Source: Agarophyton chilense
Lineage: Eukaryota > Rhodophyta > Florideophyceae > Gracilariales > Gracilariaceae
Assembly (NCBI GenBank): GCA_030374765.1
Contig: JARGXX010000084.1
Coordinates: 124,001 to 188,000 of the forward strand
Length of the DNA stretch: 64,000 nt
Reading direction: 5' to 3'
In this document: piece after piece, positions 21,550 through 33,184 of the stretch
How the letters are laid out: every line of letters starts with the position of its first letter
Position numbering within the stretch: the first letter of the stretch is position 1
The notes under the pieces: model-generated
The model's database searches: none
Seen by the model: the letters and a program-made list of their open reading frames with translations, nothing else
What the model was told of the DNA's origin: nothing
Translations under genes and position numbers: made by a program

Positions 21550-22737
21550 GGGGATATTTGAGTCCGCGGGAACTGCCTTAGTGGGTGTGAGGACTTGAGC
21601 GTCGACCTGAGGTCGCAGTGATTCCGTTTGGCCAGGGGACTGGGGCGTGTGTGATTCGTGGGAGCAGGGAGCTCAGGTCACCTGATCAATCGATACGGTG
21701 TCCTGTAGGCCGTCAATTAGTAACTTAGTGGTGTGTTGATTGGCATTAAGGACTTTGTATGGTCCCGTAGAGTGGGGTAAGAGCTTCCGCGTAGTGTCCT
21801 CGAGGTTCTCACTGTTCTTCGGTGGCCGGTCCAGGTAAACGAGTTCCCTTTTCCCAAAGGATGGTTTGTTCCAAACGACCTTGTCGAAATTGACTTTGTA
21901 GTTCCGTTAGGCTTTGCTTAGTACAGCTCTGGCCGATTGGATAATGCGGTCCATGCGTCGGCGCGAGTAGCGCCTCGCCTGGGTCGGGGTCATCCCTTCG
22001 GTTATTTCCTGGGGTGTGATATACTCCTGAAGGTAAACAGCTATCGGCGGCGGCGATCTCGTTAGCGATAAGTCGAAATGCGTTGTCCCCGTGGAAGCGT
22101 GCACCTGCGTGTTGTAGACATAAACCAGTGGCTCAACGTAGTCGTCCCAGTCGAATTGGGGCTCCGAAACGTAGTGCGCCAATCGGTCCAGAATGGGGCA
22201 GTTGAAGCGTTCGGCTCGGCCATTGGTTTGCGGATGGTATGCCGTGGTGGTCACATGTTTGATACCTAAGGTAGCCCAGACATGCAAGAAGAATTTGGAT
22301 ACAAACCGGCTGCCAGTATCCGTATGGAGGTTGAGTGGCATGCCGTATGGATACAATCAGTGTGACTAAAAGACCGAGGCGACATCCATGACCTTTTTCT
22401 TTCCTAGGGGTAGGGCTCGGGTAAGTTTGGTAAACCTATCGGTTATAACCAAAACAAACCGTTTCCCATGGGACAACTTAGACAAAGGCCCAAGTATATC
22501 CATTGCGGCAAATTCCATTGGACCTGCGGCGGAGAAGAGCTTCAGTTTTGCCTGATGGTTGGCGCGAGACCCTCGGATCTGTGCGCACGATGCACGGTTC
22601 CGAGCCGTTTGCCATAGGTCTTGCGCCATTAGTGGCCAGTAGAAGAACTTCCTTAGGGTCTGGTACATTCGTCGGCCTCCAGGGTGACGATCCAAGCGAG
22701 GGAAATGGGCGAGGTCAAGTAATTGCGCCCTAAGCAA
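21550..22737 (-). pseudogene. Chromovirus integrase remnant
   Basis: DDE integrase of Ty3/gypsy. Catalytic residues are visible as MDILGPL (first Asp, near 22494), HTDTGSRF (second Asp, near 22318) and NGRAERFN (Glu, near 22213). The zinc-binding HHCC start is damaged: the first Cys of the C-x2-C pair reads Arg in NRASCAQ. The GPY/F module follows as HSTGPYKVL near 21753. Stops lie at 22366, 22375, 21907 and near 21680, all in one frame without a frameshift. Confidence 0.88.
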
Positions 22738-23667
22738 AGTTGGGTTTACCCGTTGGGGTGCGCCATCCAGCGGTCAGCCGCGAAATAGTAGTCCAAATCG
22801 GTCATTGTCTAACAGGCATCCAGGGGTTCCTAGCAATTGGGCTGTTTCCTTGCAGTACTCGTCTTCGACCTGCGTCTGTAGGAATTCCTCAATAGTTTTA
22901 GGGAGGAGCTCTTTTTTTCCGGGGCTATCGCGTTAACCTGGGTTGGTGCCGAGTTGGGCGGTACTGTCTCCCAGTCCAATAGGTATAATTCATTCTCCTT
23001 TACATCAGGATCCTCCGAATACCCCTTACCCATAAGTTCATCCGTTTCCGTATAGTTCTGAGGCCCATCGTCTGTAAAGGGGGTAGGAATTAGTTCTTCC
23101 AATGGAGTGTCGTCAGTTCCGTCGGTAATGATTCGCGACAGGGCATCTGCTGCCTAGTGCGTGATGCGTGGCCTGTTCTTTATCTCGTAGTCATATTCTG
23201 ACAGCCTGAGCCGCCGCCTAGAGAGGCGACTCGATGCATCAGTCATATTGAGTATCCAGCGGAGTGAATCATGGTCTGTCCTGATGGTAAACCTAGTTCC
23301 CTCGAGGTACGCACGAAGTGTCAATACGGACCATACGATGTATAGCCATATCTTTTTGGTCGATAGTCCTTCGATAACTCCTGTTACTGTAGCACTGCAC
23401 ATCCCACTTGCACATCAGAAGCGTTTGTATCCAGAACAAAGGCCCTACTGGGTTTTTGTAAAACCAAAATAGGTGGGTTCAGGAATTTGTACTTTAGGGT
23501 CTGAAAGGCCTCGTACTGGTCGTCGGTGAGGGCTTCGAACTCCGAAGGTGCTCCCTTCTTCAGCATCGCGTTGAAAGGGGCCGAACTCTTGGCAAACCTT
23601 TGGACGAACCATCGGTAAACATTTCACAAGCCCACGAAGGATCGTAGTTCCATGGGGCTCTAGGAGG
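22738..23667 (-). pseudogene. Chromovirus RNase H and linker, frameshifted
   Basis: Shifts between frames. FQTLKYKFLNPPILVLQKPS then FVLDTNASDVQVGCAVLQ (23525-23384) is the RNase H start, where TDAS is expected and TNAS is seen. TRFTIRTDHDSLRWILN (near 23292-23242) is the RNase H centre, and NRPRITHxAADALSR its end. An acidic linker (23102-22830) leads to the integrase. This is the only pol section that has clear frameshifts. Confidence 0.8.
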
Positions 23668-24411
23668 CTAAGCCCGGCGAGTCGCATTTGTGGTCCATGT
23701 GGCCAGCTTTAGCTTTCCAGGGAGGAAGACGTGACCGAGATAGTCCACTGAGGCCTGAAAGAAAGCGCATTTGCGTAGTTTCAGTGTTACTCCAGCGTCC
23801 TGTAGGATTGTTAGCACCTTCCTCACGTGGCGAAGGTGTTCCATTACGGTCCGTGAGAAGATTGTAACGTTATCCAAGTAGACCAGGGCGAATTTCTATT
23901 TGACTCCGGACAGTATGATGTCCATTACCCGTTGGAAAGCTGCTGGTGCATTCTTCAAACCCAAGGGCATACGAATAAATCTGAACAGACCTTCATGGGT
24001 GGTAAAGGTTGTCAGCGCTCTCGCATCTTCGGCCGAAGGGATTTTCCAATATCCGGAGTTAGCGTCCAGAATGGTAAATACGACAGCTTCGCCTAAGTAA
24101 TCCAGACTATCATCCATGCAGGGTATCGGGTATGAGTCCCTCTTGGTTAGCATCCTGCAGTCGACATAGAACCTGACGGAGCCATCTTTCTTCGCCACGA
24201 CGACAAGGGGCCTCGAAGCTTCGGATTGGTTCGGAAGCGCCGGCTCGATGACTGGAGCTTTACGTATCTTGTCCATCTGGTCGGCGAAAATTTCCTTACC
24301 TTTAAGGCTGGTACGCTATGGGTGCTGGAACTGTGGTCTAGCATCCTCCTGAAGGTCAATGCGGTGTTTAGTGGCTCTGATTGTGCCCAATCTAACTGAC
24401 CACATGGCCTG
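23668..24411 (-). pseudogene. Chromovirus reverse transcriptase remnant
   Basis: RT core motifs: VVAKKDGSVRFYVDCRML, TILDANSGYWKIP, FRFIRMPLGLKNAPAAFQRV, and the active site reading YLDNVTIFS instead of Y(V/L)DD, so one catalytic Asp is now Asn (GAC to AAC would be a G-to-A change). DYLGHVFL follows. Stops at 24412, near 24318, and 23896, all in one frame. The copy cannot encode an active enzyme. Confidence 0.93.
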
Positions 24412-25390
24412 TTATTCCCTGAGGAGATCAAGTATCTGGGGCCTGTAGGATTCGAATTCTTCGCCGATGTCGACCGTCCTCTCCCAAGAGTTGACGTCCT
24501 CGTCGGAAGTTTGCGTCGAAAGGTTATCCATTTGGGCCTCCATAATAGCCACGGGCGCGGGTAGAGTGATACCAATCACTGTAACTTTAGGTAACCGCAC
24601 TGGTTTATCTCGGAAGTTGCTGATTGTCACCAAGAAGGACCTGTTGGGGTGGATGTCCATTACTCCATTGGCCATCAAGGTAAGGTGTTTCAGAACCGTT
24701 TTCGGGTGTTTCTGAATCGTTACGAGACCTGAGGACTGGTAATGGAGCGATACAGCTATTTGGGTCATCGGCGGTATCTTTATGGCCTTTGACAGGCGAA
24801 CCTTATTGGACTTCGTAATTTCGGAGACAACCGCCCGTTTGCGGTTAGCTTCTGGGCCTGGGGTTGATCCAATTCTGGAGATGGAAGGTGCACAGTAGAA
24901 AGCGACTTTCCTAAGTCGTGGATAAATGGCCTTAATGTATCGGTCGATAAAGGAGGTCCCTAGGATTGCTTCAGCGCCCAAGTTAGGACATACAAGGAAC
25001 CACGTGCGTATTTTGAATTGCCCTACCTGGAGGTTAATGTGCATTGGTCTACGTGATGCATCGGTAATCTTTGGGGTCTTGTTTGCCTGAACGAAATCAT
25101 TCCAATTCAGTGGGAGCAGCTTAGATTGGACCAAGTTGGGACCAGCGCCTATGTCCAATACAGCTTTGGTAGCTCGAGGGTTGTTGGAGCGAAGTCCTAC
25201 GGTTAATCGAACTTTATAGTTCTCTTTCCTGAGGATGGATACGGGGTAGTCACTTTGTTCCAATTATGGTTCATCCTGAGTGGTCCATTGTGGGTGGTTC
25301 GTATTGGGAGGTAAGGAGCTCTTTGGCTCATGATCATCCAATTGGTTGAGGCAGGGGCTTGAAGAGGGAGTACTTGCCTCGAGTCGTCCC
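24412..25390 (-). pseudogene. Chromovirus aspartic protease region
   Basis: AVLDIGAGPNLVQSKLLP (near 25155-25102) matches the retropepsin active site (D-T/S-G-A), with Ile in place of Thr/Ser. ILGTSFIDRY near 24965 is the second conserved strand. The open frame runs in the -1 frame relative to gag and continues upstream of the stop at 25264 to the gag end, so gag and pol overlap or abut near 25390-25404. A long linker without recognised domain follows up to the RT. Confidence 0.8.
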
Positions 25391-25391
25391 T

Positions 25392-27533
25392 CTAAGAGTT
25401 TTCCGATGGGGTTTCCATTTCTTCCTGAGGATAGAATTCTTCTACGGGGTCGTCCGTAGGATATACAATTGCGTGGATCTGTCGGGCAATGATAGGAGTA
25501 TCCGGAGGCGTGGCATAGCGTGAGCTTCCAGGGGTCCCTGTGGTTCGTTGCTGTGCCCTGTTACACATTCCTTCCGATCTCCGCACCCTGTAATTCTCTT
25601 CCCGTAGAGCTAGGAGGTTTTTATGTGCGTCCCCAGACAGATACCTCTTACAGCTCTTAAAGTTACAAGGTTGGGTCACGGAAAGGCAGAGGAAGCAAGC
25701 CCTTGGGGAGCGAACAAAAACCTTGCGGGGCGGAAAGGGAGAATACTTGGGTGTGGGTGGTCCAGTGGTCGCTGTAGTTCCATGGGAGGTATATAATGGG
25801 GGCCCGGACGGAGGAGCACTGAAATTGACCGCGAGGACATCTCGCAAATCGGCGTAATGGAGGGATGCATCCATGTCCGACTCCGTGGAGCTAACTGAAT
25901 GGGCCTGGTTGGGTTTATTCAATGAAGTTGCGTGTCCTCTGGTTAGTTCAGCGTTGCGCCTGGAGGTCCTGTAGGGTTTTCCATAACCCTCTGCGTAGAT
26001 AACGAACCTTCGGAAGGATTATTGCGGGTTTTCCGTGTGGTAATTGCGCACATGTGTCCGAATGGTAGGGAGCAATCCCGTGATAAAGTGACGTTTAAGC
26101 CGTCCTTCGGAGAACACGTTTCCACATTGGTAAGCTCTCTTCCATAGGTCATCTGCGAAAGCCGACTCGGTCATGTTGGAGCTCTGTCTAAAAAATATTA
26201 CTTCCTGGTGGGCGTTCATTATAACGTCATCCGTGGCGTAAGTTTCCAAGAGGGAATGAACAACCTGAGGGTATGACCTGAGGAGCTCACGGTCTTGAGC
26301 ATCCATGAGGTCAGTTGTGTCAGATATAATCGAAACCAATCGGCCACGCGCCTGTCCTGTAAGGAAGAATTGGAAAAGGTACAGAGCGGCGCCCTCGTGG
26401 ACAGCGTTCTGATCGCAGGCCGTACGGAACAAACTCAGAAACCTAAGGACAGAAATGGGATCGGAACCTGAGAACTTGTCCGTAATGGTTAATTGCATCC
26501 GTTTGGCCCAGTTGGCGACTCTGCGAGCCACTGAACCAGAATATTTTGCGGACCTATCGGCCAGCCGCTAATTCCGGTAGTCCGAAACCTTAAGGGGAAG
26601 TTCTTTGGTTGTTGTCAGTGGTCTGAGGCCTCGTAAGGCAGTTTCATCCACTTCCGAGTCGGTCGTTTCGGTCGAGGCCGATTCGGAATCACTCGTGTCC
26701 GAATGGCCTCTTCTTTTCCTCCTTATGTGCTTCCTTCTCCCGCGGTTACTTCTTTTCTTTCCAGCGGAGTAGGGACCTAAAGGATCTATCTCTCTATCAG
26801 ATTCAATGGAGGCCTGAGGTCGTTGTACCTCATATAATTTGTTGGGTGTGGCAAGCGGTCTCTCTTCTAGACGTGGAGCTTCTCTTCTGCTCCTCGCTTG
26901 TCTTTCCGTTGGATTTTCCTGGTGGGAAATCTGTCTCTCATCTAGAAGCAAGGCTTCTCTTCTGCTCCTAGATTGTCCCACCATTGGGGTTTCCTGACGG
27001 TATTAGCGGCGAGGGGCGGATAATGCCGCCACTCCCGGGGGTTCGGTAGGGGGTTGTCATATGGAGACCGGATGGTTAATTTCTGGTGGAGTGGAACTAG
27101 GGACCAAATTGCCTGCCTGGCGGGTGACGGCTCCTTGGACGGCCTGTAGGACGGAGTCTATGAATGAGTCAGACTCCAATACCTTAGGCACGATTCGCGC
27201 GATGAGTAAATCCGTATGGTCAGCGATCGCCATAGAAAGTCGCACGTCCATAATGAAATCAACATGGCCTGAGCAGAGCTCACGGACATGGGGCCAGAGA
27301 AGGTCAGCAAGCCCTGCGCGCATGTTTTCTCTAATTCCTTCGGTCTGGTGGGTTTCTCCTTGAGGTGTCTTTGGCCTAGAAGTGGCCCTGGTGAGGCGTT
27401 CTCGTAAACGCGGTGCCACGGTGGGTTCTCGGCGAATATTTTCAGCATTGTCCAGAGGGGTCAGAACTTCTTGCGGCTGGCTCCCCGTGCTCCTGCGGGC
27501 GCTAGCGGTATCAACCTGAGGGTGAGGCCACAT
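25392..27533 (-). pseudogene. Chromovirus gag remnant
   Basis: One minus-strand frame with a few stops (27057, about 27006, 26568, 26019, then end 25392). It has a basic/acidic N-part with an RRKHIRRKRRGH patch (26730-26690), then a capsid-like helical part (26531-26019) with FSGSDPISVLRFLSLFRTAC and YLFQFFLTGQARG, typical of retrotransposon gag. The C-part has CFLC-x6-C-x4-C (25700-25640), a cysteine cluster lacking the His of a normal CCHC knuckle. Gag packages the element RNA in virus-like particles. Confidence 0.85.
25398..25404 (-). promoter_or_regulatory. Candidate -1 frameshift site between gag and pol
   Basis: On the minus strand GGAAAAC lies five codons before the end of gag, just where the pol frame (-1) becomes open. 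It resembles the canonical GGGAAAC slippery heptamer with one change. A downstream RNA structure was not assessed. Confidence 0.3.
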
Positions 27534-27699
27534 CGCCAGCGTTGTAGTCGCACTTCGTCCTGCCGTAGGAGTTCTATGTTCTGGTCGGTTGGGTGTGTTT
27601 TCTGCATCCGTAATGGCGTTTGGTTCTGAACTTCTGGTCCGTTGGGGAATTAAACCAAAGGTTAGAATCCGGATAATTCTTCATTTCAGTGGCTCGTTC

Positions 27700-27735
27700 A
27701 ATTATTTCAAAGGTTTCTAAGTCGGGAGACCAAAA
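27700..27735 (-). other. Probable primer-binding region next to the 5' LTR
   Basis: Three bases inside the 5' LTR end, the minus strand reads TGGTCTCCCGACTTAGAA. A start with TGG fits pairing with a tRNA 3' CCA end. I cannot name the tRNA. Confidence 0.4.
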
Positions 27736-28180
27736 TGTAACGCAACGACTGGTTGGTCAGCGTACGGGTCTCGACCGGTTGTAGCGTAGTCAAGCTGGTC
27801 CTAATGTTCGAATCCTTGACGGCGGCACTCCCATAGTACTTGGGGGAATGGGCTGGCGTTTAGTGCGAAGTCCTACAGGTTGGAGCTACGGAAAAGATGG
27901 CTTGAAGACCAATTGGTGGAACTAATATACCAAAGCGGGTTATTTAGTATCCTAACGGTGCCTCCCTTACTCTCAGGGAGAAGCGTCACTCGAGCCAAGT
28001 AAATAGTACTGGCGAGGCGCTGGGATCTCCCTGGATCTGTAATACTAATCTCTTACACTAATTACAATAAACTAATAATCTACATGACTCCAGAGGAGGT
28101 CGCCCGTCCACGTGTCGTCTGTAAGATACCTCAGGCCCCGGCGGCTTACAACGCTCAACCGTTATCGTCGCTCCTTCACA
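27736..28180 (-). repeat. 5' LTR of the chromovirus, complete (445 bp)
   Basis: Plus strand begins TGTAACGCAA and ends CTTCACA, so the ends form a short imperfect inverted repeat. Matches the solo LTR at 38729-39174 over its full length and the truncated LTR at 19549-19863. A GTTCGAATCC box is present at about 27808. Confidence 0.92.
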
Positions 28181-28185
28181 CATTC
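28181..28185. repeat. Target-site duplication, right copy (CATTC)
   Basis: Identical to 19544-19548. Confidence 0.82.
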
Positions 28186-28515
28186 TACTGTTTACAGTGG
28201 GCCAATGAGTACTTTTGGTGGTTCCGTACAATAAATTCCAGAGAAAACAGAGGTACGTAACCAATAGAATGTTAGTACTTTAATGTCTGTTGTAACTCTA
28301 GAATTGTAGTGATGTGAGATGGAATTTCATTGGTTCCCCACCATTAAAAGTAGTTGTTGACAACACTATAAGAATCGAAATTAACAATGTACTGGAGCGA
28401 CAGCAGTTCGAAGAGTCAGTCAGGAGAGCTCGCGTAAACAAGGAAATGGGAAGGCATTTACAATAGGATACATATGCGAGGATTGGAATATGTCATTAAC
28501 CACGATGTATGGCGA
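28186..28515. other. Spacer right of the chromovirus
   Basis: AT-rich, no ORF of note. Confidence 0.4.
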
Positions 28516-29601
28516 TCAATAAGTCTGTGGCGGCTTCTTAGAGCGAGGGGAGCTAGAACCAAAAACAGCTGCTTTCGAATTTTTAGCACGAGAGCTCTGG
28601 CGTGAAACCAAAGTTTTCTCCCACCTGTCGATCACAGAAAAGCCTTCCTCAGACTCATCAGACCAATCTTCAGATGGTTCTTCTTCATTTAGTCTAGCAA
28701 TGGAGCTGGGGTTCGATACATTTTTTTCTGTATGTCTTCCCCTTTGCGCTTCTTCCCATCGTGGTACGTTTCTCTCGCCGTTTACGTCGGGGTTGATAGC
28801 GATACTCATCATGTTAGACTTTTTCATCGTCAGCACATTCACTGGGATTGGAAAATGTGGAAAGCTGGTGGAAGGAGCGTTTATTAGAAGTCCTTTGTGT
28901 CACGGATGAGTACACCAGGTTACCGTCCTGATTGTTGCGCTAGGATCTGCCGTTCTGATTTCCATTACTGGGTTGATCGGAGTGCTGCACAACTGATAAC
29001 TGACGGTACTGGTGGAGTCTTTGAGATCCTTGATAATTAACCGGAACAGTTCGAACTTGTGCAGACCTGTAATTGCCCCTTGTGGTGCCATTATGCTAGA
29101 AGTGATCCTGGATTCGTCGCTGACTCCGGCTGGGACGGGATATCTCAACATTTTATGTGTCATTCTATCTCATCGCACAACGTTGCACGTGCTCCTCTCA
29201 ACGTAAACGAAAAGAAACAATGGGATTGGGTTCGTTCTGCGTAGGTGCATGTGGGCCCGAGACGTTCTGATTTCCGCGAAGATTAGGGGAACATAAACCT
29301 CTCCAGGCTGCTTTTTCCGAAGAATCGACCATATCCTTTTATCGCGTTGCATGGCTTCCTTGGTAAACTCGGTCGCCATCCAAAAGTTCTGAGCAGCCCC
29401 GAGGACTGGAAATGGATCCACAATCTTCCGCGTGAGATGAGTCAGTTGAACGGAATACTCGATTTTCCCAGAAGTCAATGTCCTTTCCCCGCACTTTAGC
29501 GACACCCGATGATACAGAAACTGTCTGATGATGTCTTTCACTGCATTATCTATCTCTGCATAAACTGGATAGCAATCATTCGAAGGAGCTGACGTTTCCA
29601 T
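28516..29601 (-). pseudogene. Decayed ORF of unknown family (362 codons, two in-frame stops)
   Basis: The minus-strand frame from 29601 to 28516 is broken only by TGA at 29170 and TGA at 28900. The N-terminal 143 codons read as a plausible globular domain (for example QLTHLTRKIVDPFPVLGAAQ). The C-part is charged with an acidic block EEEPSEDWSDESEEG followed by a Ser/Arg/Lys tail. I recognise no family. The lack of frameshifts suggests a recently functional gene or element ORF. Upstream (29602-29900) no start region is obvious. Confidence 0.42.
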
Positions 29602-30174
29602 ATGTTCCCAGTATAGGAAATTGAAAACTAAGCCTGCAGAAAGTACGTTTCCGATGGGGATACCAGGCCTGTCTGAGTCTTTTATTCTCTATTTATATGC
29701 AGCTGCAACTGTCGGAATGCAGATTGTGTTTTAAATAACTGTGTGACATCCGGAACGACTGTAAATGATGCTATTCTGCTGCATGGAGGTCTGATTGCAA
29801 TCAGCAGTGGCTGGCTGAACAACTCTGTATGCCATGTTGCATACGCAAACCTAAGACATCGAAACCCAGAGGAGGTCAACTATATACATAAGCGTCAGCA
29901 GATAGTGGAGCACTCCCATAAGTGTGAACGTAACAGTGAGAAATAGGAAGCACTTACACTGCATTAACAGTACGTTGATACGCCGCCCTCGCCTTTTGTG
30001 TGAAGACAAGAAGAAACGAACAAGATAAGAGTTCAAAAGGGAACGGGAAGTTGAATGAACGATATTGGGAATCAGATGTGGAAACAGAGAGTAGGAGCAG
30101 ATGCGAAATAGAGAAAAATGATGAAGTAAAGCATTACAGGAAGGAAACGTTAGGGGAAGCTCGAATAAATGCTT
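29602..30174. other. Spacer without gene
   Basis: ORFs here are low-complexity readings, including Pro-rich translations of the C-run opposite the G-tract. No domain seen. Confidence 0.35.
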
Positions 30175-30214
30175 GGGGGGGGGAAGGGGGGGGTGGGGGG
30201 GCGGGCGGGGGGAG
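30175..30214 (+). repeat. G-run tract, quadruplex-capable
   Basis: Forty bases with runs of 9, 8, 7, 3 and 6 G separated by single or double A, T or C bases. This fits the G3+N1-7 quadruplex pattern on the plus strand. Confidence 0.85.
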
Positions 30215-33184
30215 TTATATATAAGTCGCATGAAATAAAAACAAGCGGACTTCAAACGAAAGCAATGGGCAACTTTTCGGTGAACATTTGCCATTTGCGA
30301 AAAACTTCCTGTGAAAAAGACCCCTTGTCGTTTTGCCCCAAGAATTAAAATATGTGATGTAAGCTGGAGGGGCACGTCTAGGGAGCAGGAAATTTATGTC
30401 GGATCTGCTTTAGCCATCCGTGTTCAGGTTATGCCATCCATGATAGCACCGCTACCTCGTGTGGCGTCATCACCCAATACTGAGTTTTCCTTCTCACATT
30501 ATCTTTCTCTGCAGCTCCGGAAAAAACATTTCTACTTCTTTCTTTGAAGCTAAAAAGCGCAAGGAGAGATGGAAAATGGATGTCGAGCAATATGAAGCCC
30601 CAGAAGCCATCTTTGAAGAAAGCTCGGAAGAACATGCAAGACTACCCGAGCAGGGCCCTTGCAGAAAAGAAGGTGCAGGTGAGAGCTACTAATCGGGCAT
30701 ATATTGGTAGAAAATGATGAGAAATCTATTTCTACACTTTAAACGCAGAAATATTTGAGCGAAATGCAGGAGAATTCTGATGTGAGAGGATGTAATCTTG
30801 ATAAAGAGCAGGACTCAACCCTTGATGTGCCCATCTTCAATCCTCAAAACCCTTTCCATAATCGTCCCGTGGATGTTGAGAATGAAGATGCCCAACTTTT
30901 TTGTTGCAACCTAGAGCTACCAGTGCTTTCAATATAGACAGACAGAGCTATGCTTTCTATCAATCAGATGATGACCAAATATCCAGAAGTGCCTAAGATT
31001 CTGAACATCAACAGGCTCCCCGAAAATCCCTTTCCTCAGATGCCATTGTTAGATTTGAAATGAGAAATACACGTATACCAAGCGCCGATGAGTTCAGAAG
31101 GCTAGGAGCTTTTCTCTTTACTGCTGAACTGTCTGGTATATCTCATAGAACAGTATAAAAGCTTATCAGTGTTGCCTCAAGCAACACCATGGTTTCATAG
31201 TGTACATTGCTTTCGTTTGCAGTTCTAAACTCCCTCGCGAGGGAATCATGTCTAGGGATGTACAGTGAGGGTCATACTGTTTTTGCAGGCAAGCTCGGAA
31301 ACGTAGTTAAATATACGGTGTGCAAATATACCATTAAAGGAGAGTGGAAAGGCAACATTTTGGTACTTGAGACCCACAGTTGCAATCAAGGCTCTGTGCC
31401 GAGTTCGTGACTCGTTACATCAGCTTCTCGAAGGATGCAAACGATCCAAAAGAGCTCTATATTTCAGACAGCCGCACTACCAACGATTTCGCATCTTCGA
31501 CAGCTTTTTCGACCTGTGATTGGAAAACACTTCTTTCTATTTTGTTTAATATATTTTATCTACACTCCATGTCACTACGTTTGACGTCTTCATTTTTCTA
31601 AAGGACAAAACCCAATTAGTGTATGCGAAAGATATATCCACGACTGAAATTTTTTAAGAGTTCAATTTTCTCGATATAGGTGTTAGAGTTGAACATATAT
31701 AACTCACGATGCAGGAAGGTAGTGTGTTTGACATCTGTTCGCTATACGGCCTTGTCGATCTTAGCTACGTACCTTCTGCGCAGGAAAGCACAGGGAATTG
31801 ATTTATAAAAAAACAGGCCATAGATGGATTCTCTAAGGATGATATGGACTTCAAGCGTAACTATTTTGCTTCCGTGGTAGATTGGAACGCTCAATGACCG
31901 ATATTTTTTATCATCCATTTCGAGGCTCTACATGAATGAATATGAGTGCTGATGATAGGTGTTCGAGTTTCTAAGCTCATCTGACGGTCTTTACATCGTT
32001 TTAAAGCATAAGAATAGAGCTACAACTTCGGTTATTTGCCAGAGAAGATACTGCCACTGTCTTGGAGATATACATTCAGTTTCTAAAACATATCTTTCGC
32101 CCAGAATTTTCGAAATGGACGTTCTGGCCACTTTAAATTCAACGAAAAAAGTGTGACCAAAAATTTGTAGTAAAAATATTGTTTCAAAAACATAACCTTT
32201 ATTGTATCATATGTACTCTAACGCGAGTTCAGTAGTTTATTTTAGCTTCTTTAGCCTGCATGAAGCTTAATCATAGCTTTGTAACTGATTCCATATAAAG
32301 TTTGAGAGCATTATTGTCAATCCTTTCTGTGTGGAGGAGTAAAAAGAGAGCATCTAATTCGTAGTGATATATTAAGTAATACCCTCTGAACGTCCAAAAA
32401 TGGTCTGAAGCTGCTGCGAACAGCAGGTAATAGTGCCCCTTGCTAGATATCATTGCCTAAATCAGTGCAAAGTGGGCTCCTATTATTACGGTAAGTGCAC
32501 CGGTGGCTTTCTACTTGAAACATTAGTATGCTTATCATCTAGAATCCCTATTTCTACCACTTAGAATCCAGCCATTTACATAAACCTCACAGATCACTCT
32601 AGCTGAGAAAAATCTGGCCAGATCGCTTCCCCCCGGACGACTCCTACCCCAATCTTTACTTGAAAACCCTGTCTTGCTTCTTTTTGTCGTCTCAAACTCA
32701 TTTATATACATTTTACCCCTTCAGGCGGTGCTGTCTCCCACCTATCGTTTGCACACATCCGTGAATAATTTCCCTTTATCGGGCTCGTTCGTTCTCCGTC
32801 TTGTGACTATGCCCTTTTGCTCGGATCTAGACCTAAGATTTTTGTCTTGTGGTTGGCTTTGTTCTTTGTCGTTCCTTTCTTCAAGCTTTTACTTTATATC
32901 GCCCGGATTTGCTAGTTAGGGTGATTTAGCTCTTTTGCTACGTCACTCTACTTTCGTATACGGACGTGGGATGTTATTTAATATTTGTTTCTTTCTACGG
33001 ACTACCATTCTACTCTTGTCTGTAATGCCCGTGTGGGCTGGTCTTTGCAAGAGTTTTTCTTCTGTTTTTGTACGCCCAGGTTGTGTAACCACCCGCGTTT
33101 TCAGGGTTAGACCGCACCTGCGTCGTGATCTTTTATCGTTATGGCGTCCACATTTTCCCAGAAATCTTTGAGGCAATTTTTCAG
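30215..33184. other. About 3 kb without a confident gene, probably old transposon debris
   Basis: Short broken ORFs on the plus strand (30543-30937, 31207-31601, 31959-32156), AT-rich. A stretch near 31395-31500 can be read as HQLLEGCKRSKRALYFRQPH but no family is recognised. 32460-33180 has T-rich, pyrimidine-skewed sequence with no gene. Confidence 0.35.

Larger units (their letters stand above)
19549..28180 (-). mobile_element. Ty3/gypsy chromovirus, 8.6 kb, decayed, with 5-bp target duplication
   Basis: Both ends carry long terminal repeats in the same orientation starting TGTAACGCAA. The five bases before the left LTR (CATTC, 19544-19548) equal the five after the right LTR (CATTC, 28181-28185), so this is one insertion. 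On the minus strand, order from the 5' LTR: gag, protease, reverse transcriptase, RNase H, integrase, chromodomain. This pol order with a C-terminal chromodomain defines chromoviruses in Ty3/gypsy. Stops break every ORF. The inner end of the 3' LTR (about 130 bp) is missing. Between chromodomain and 3' LTR lies a decayed ORF on the opposite strand. Confidence 0.93.

Noticed and set aside
29851..30375. 174-codon minus-strand ORF
   Set aside because: It includes a Pro-run translated from the G-tract and lacks a domain.
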